A stretch of 41,905 nt of DNA from JBHENC01 sp051000345 (GTDB taxonomy: Bacteria; Acidobacteriota; Blastocatellia; Pyrinomonadales; Pyrinomonadaceae). Both the position numbers and the translations under genes were made by a program. Below, one piece after another: positions 41,118 to 41,905 of the stretch. Within the stretch, counting starts at the first letter, position 1, and the number at the start of each line of letters is the position of its first letter. The DNA is taken from the NCBI GenBank assembly GCA_051000345.1, contig JBPCOJ010000123.1:1-41905 (forward strand). Direction: 5' to 3'. The notes beneath the pieces were generated by a model, which was not told where the DNA came from, made no database searches, and saw only the letters and a list, made by a program, of their open reading frames with translations.

Positions 41118-41798
41118 TCAGTGGCTCTGAAATTCCGTTTCCCGTCTGTTTACATGCTTGTTCGCCAGCAAACGTTCATCTGCGGCATGCACGAGATGAA
41201 TTACCGTGCCGTCGTCTTCCGGGTGTGAGGAGAGGCCGAAACTCATGCCGAACGAAGGCGGCGTGCCTTCCTTCATACCGAGTTTCTTAAACGTGACTGT
41301 CAGGCGGCACATCATTGCGTGCGCGTCTTCGCGTGTTGTCTCGGGCAAAATGACGCCAAACTCATCGCCACCGTAACGGCATATAATATCCGTCTGGCGC
41401 AATTCGTGGCGCAGCCATTCGGCGCACTTCACGAGTAGATAATCGCCGAATTGATGTCCGTTCGTGTCGTTGACAGCTTTGAAATTGTCGAGATCGATGA
41501 GCACGATTGAAAGCGGTTTTTCGTAGCGCGAGGCGCGCTTGAGTTCTTCGTCGAGACGCTCGTAAAACGTTCGATGGTTGTAAAGATTCGTCAGGCTGTC
41601 TGTGCGCGACAGATGGCGTAATTGTCCCGTGTGCTCTTCGACGTAGGCATTGATTGTTTCGCGCAGCGCTTCGTCAACGGCGCGACCGACACGGGCGTAG
41701 ATGGTCAGCATCTCACCCGCATCATGCACGGCAAATTGCTGGTGATGCTCGTGCAGGTAAATAAAGACGTGTTCGCGCAAATGTTGGCACTCGCGCAC
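41118..41798 (-). CDS. GGDEF diguanylate cyclase, N-terminus uncertain at contig edge
   Basis: At least 226 residues are visible. The C-terminal ~165 residues form a GGDEF domain: DSLTNLYNHRTFYERLDEEL, IDLDNFKAVNDTNGHQFGD, and RQTDIICRYGGDEFGVILPE with an intact GGDEF active site and an RxxD inhibitory site nine residues before it. It should make c-di-GMP from two GTP and be product-inhibited. The first ~70 residues are helical (LREHVFIYLHEHHQQFAVH), like RsbRD-type sensor regions. GTG at 41798 is only the first available start. The frame is open through the poly-G at 41822-41833 to the window edge, so the true N-terminus is not known. PilZ at 10692-11030 is a possible effector in the same cell. 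Confidence 0.88.
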   Translation of the reverse strand: MRECQHLREHVFIYLHEHHQQFAVHDAGEMLTIYARVGRAVDEALRETINAYVEEHTGQLRHLSRTDSLTNLYNHRTFYERLDEELKRASRYEKPLSIVLIDLDNFKAVNDTNGHQFGDYLLVKCAEWLRHELRQTDIICRYGGDEFGVILPETTREDAHAMMCRLTVTFKKLGMKEGTPPSFGMSFGLSSHPEDDGTVIHLVHAADERLLANKHVNRRETEFQSH

Positions 41799-41821
41799 GA
41801 GTTCACGGACATCGAAGTGCT

Positions 41822-41833
41822 GGGGGGGGGGGG
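41822..41833. repeat. 12-G homopolymer at the contig edge
   Basis: Twelve consecutive G residues (C on the coding strand) occur 72 bases before the end of the window. On the - strand the frame continues through it as Ala-Pro-Pro-Pro, from a stretch reading like a signal peptide (RTGLGVAAVALLA). Base and residue style differ from the rest of the gene. Confidence 0.9.
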
Positions 41834-41905
41834 CGAGCAGCGCAACAGCAGCGACCCCGAGACCCGTTCTGGCCCGCCTTCCGCCGCTGGCTCCGGTGAT
41901 CGTCA

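Overview
The window looks like a chromosomal contig of an acidobacterium, most likely of the Blastocatellia/Pyrinomonadales type. This is an inference from gene content and not from a phylogenetic marker. It rests on a Solibacter/Blastocatellia-style secreted giant protein (TolB-like repeats, a TIGR03437-like domain, lamin-tail domains, Pro-Thr linkers), a near-complete respiratory complex I operon, PilZ and GGDEF proteins, outer-membrane proteins, and strongly GCGC-rich codon use. No rRNA, tRNA, CRISPR array, insertion sequence or prophage was seen.

Region 1 (1-3.6 kb, + strand): a YdjM-type membrane hydrolase, a TPR membrane protein and an AT-rich orphan with one membrane anchor. They end at a perfect 18-bp bidirectional terminator.

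Region 2 (3.7-14.9 kb): a loose island of amide-bond-forming enzymes. It holds a RimK-like ATP-grasp ligase (-), a circularly permuted ATP-grasp ligase (+) translationally coupled to an outer-membrane beta-barrel protein, a YbdK/GCS2 carboxylate-amine ligase (+), and a class I glutamine amidotransferase paired with an unknown 193-aa protein (-). Interleaved are a LolA-like secreted protein, an ECF sigma factor with a PDZ-bearing anti-sigma factor, a PilZ protein overlapping an unknown 200-aa protein, and a small AT-rich lipoprotein-like gene. I infer a possible pathway for a peptide-like metabolite or cell-envelope modification. It is the best candidate here for an undescribed system.

Region 3 (14.9-32.3 kb, - strand): the nuo operon in the order A-B-C-[Uma2]-D-E-F-G-[retropepsin-like]-H-J-K-L-M-[TlpA-like]-N, running on into the 193-aa protein and the amidotransferase. 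nuoI is absent. Three unrelated genes sit inside the operon, NuoL has two His-rich or low-complexity insertions, and several spacers hold palindromic or reiterated sequences. A good TTGACA/TAAGAT promoter precedes nuoA.

Region 4 (32.3-34.3 kb, + strand): an acidobacterial conserved protein, then thiS (with an unusual four-residue tail after Gly-Gly) and thiG, closed by a perfect 13-bp terminator.

Region 5 (34.3-41.9 kb): an 1825-aa secreted multidomain protein (-) whose linkers form three G-rich minisatellites, a TIGR01777-family epimerase-like protein (+), and a GGDEF diguanylate cyclase (-) that runs through a 12-G homopolymer into the contig edge. The last ~70 bases may be a chimeric join.
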